Part shown: in pieces, positions 5,889 to 5,945 of the stretch
How the letters are laid out: the number at the start of each line of letters is the position of its first letter
Position numbering within the stretch: the stretch's first letter is position 1
NCBI GenBank assembly: GCA_929200455.1
Contig: CAKMZR010000102.1
Coordinates: forward strand, 1 to 5,945
Direction: 5' to 3'
Length of the DNA: 5,945 bases
From: an uncultured Alphaproteobacteria bacterium
Lineage (GTDB): Bacteria > Pseudomonadota > Alphaproteobacteria > CAKMZR01
Made by a program: the position numbers and the translations under genes
Notes under the pieces: model-generated
What the model saw: the letters and a program-made list of their open reading frames with translations, nothing else
What the model was told of the DNA's origin: nothing
Database searches by the model: none

Positions 5889-5945
5889 GGTAGAAATCCG
5901 TATTTTCTGGAGGTTTTGGGGAGGCGTTGTGTTTTTGGGCTGGGG
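5889..5945. other. Region upstream of sdhB, no gene recognised
   Basis: These 57 bp contain no stop codon in any - strand frame, and none reads as the C-terminus of SdhA. If sdhA is the upstream neighbour, as is usual, it ends at least 57 bp before sdhB, beyond the window edge. The coding strand just before the sdhB ATG (CGGATTTCTACC) has no GGAG-type ribosome binding site. Confidence 0.5.

Overview
Three genes on the + strand face three genes on the - strand. The - strand genes are housekeeping genes of alphaproteobacterial type: dnaG (primase), recR (recombination mediator) and sdhB (succinate dehydrogenase iron-sulfur subunit). SdhB starts MVQLTLP, and RecR carries DLWAMENAG, GQTTAHYI and GVPMGGELDYLDSGTL, wording I associate with Alphaproteobacteria. 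I cannot name the genus. G+C is about 50% in the lines I counted.

Layout. 1-255: C-terminal end of an FtsX/MacB-type ABC permease. 265-1107: an exported LolA-like protein of the 'outer membrane lipoprotein-sorting' type. 1135-2541: a predicted outer-membrane beta-barrel. These three form one compact operon that looks like a cell-envelope transport route from inner-membrane permease through a periplasmic carrier to an outer-membrane barrel. The ATPase gene would lie upstream of the window. On the - strand, recR (2524-3156) follows dnaG (3205-4944) after 48 bp, and the end of recR overlaps the end of the barrel gene by 18 bp. A 158-bp gap (4945-5102) between dnaG and sdhB holds a 16-bp tandem repeat of five units. 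sdhB (5103-5888) is complete, and the last 57 bp lie upstream of it.

The strongest unexplained signal is strand composition. The + strand is G/T-rich and C-poor across the window, whichever strand is coding. Samples: 26 G to 5 C at 1681-1740 in a + gene, 21 G to 10 C at 3421-3480 in a - gene, and 51 G to 1 C at 5001-5100 between genes. The skew shows in stop codons (TAG/TGA/TAG on +, TAA three times on -), in protein composition (Gly/Val/Glu/Arg on +, Asn/Gln/His/Thr/Pro/Ser on -), in Shine-Dalgarno use (clear on +, absent on -) and in long antisense open frames that are not genes. By the usual rule that leading strands are G/T-rich, the + strand is probably the leading strand here.

I found no RNA gene, CRISPR array, insertion sequence or phage gene. 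The best candidate for something little described is the permease/LolA-like/barrel operon; its substrate cannot be read from the sequence.
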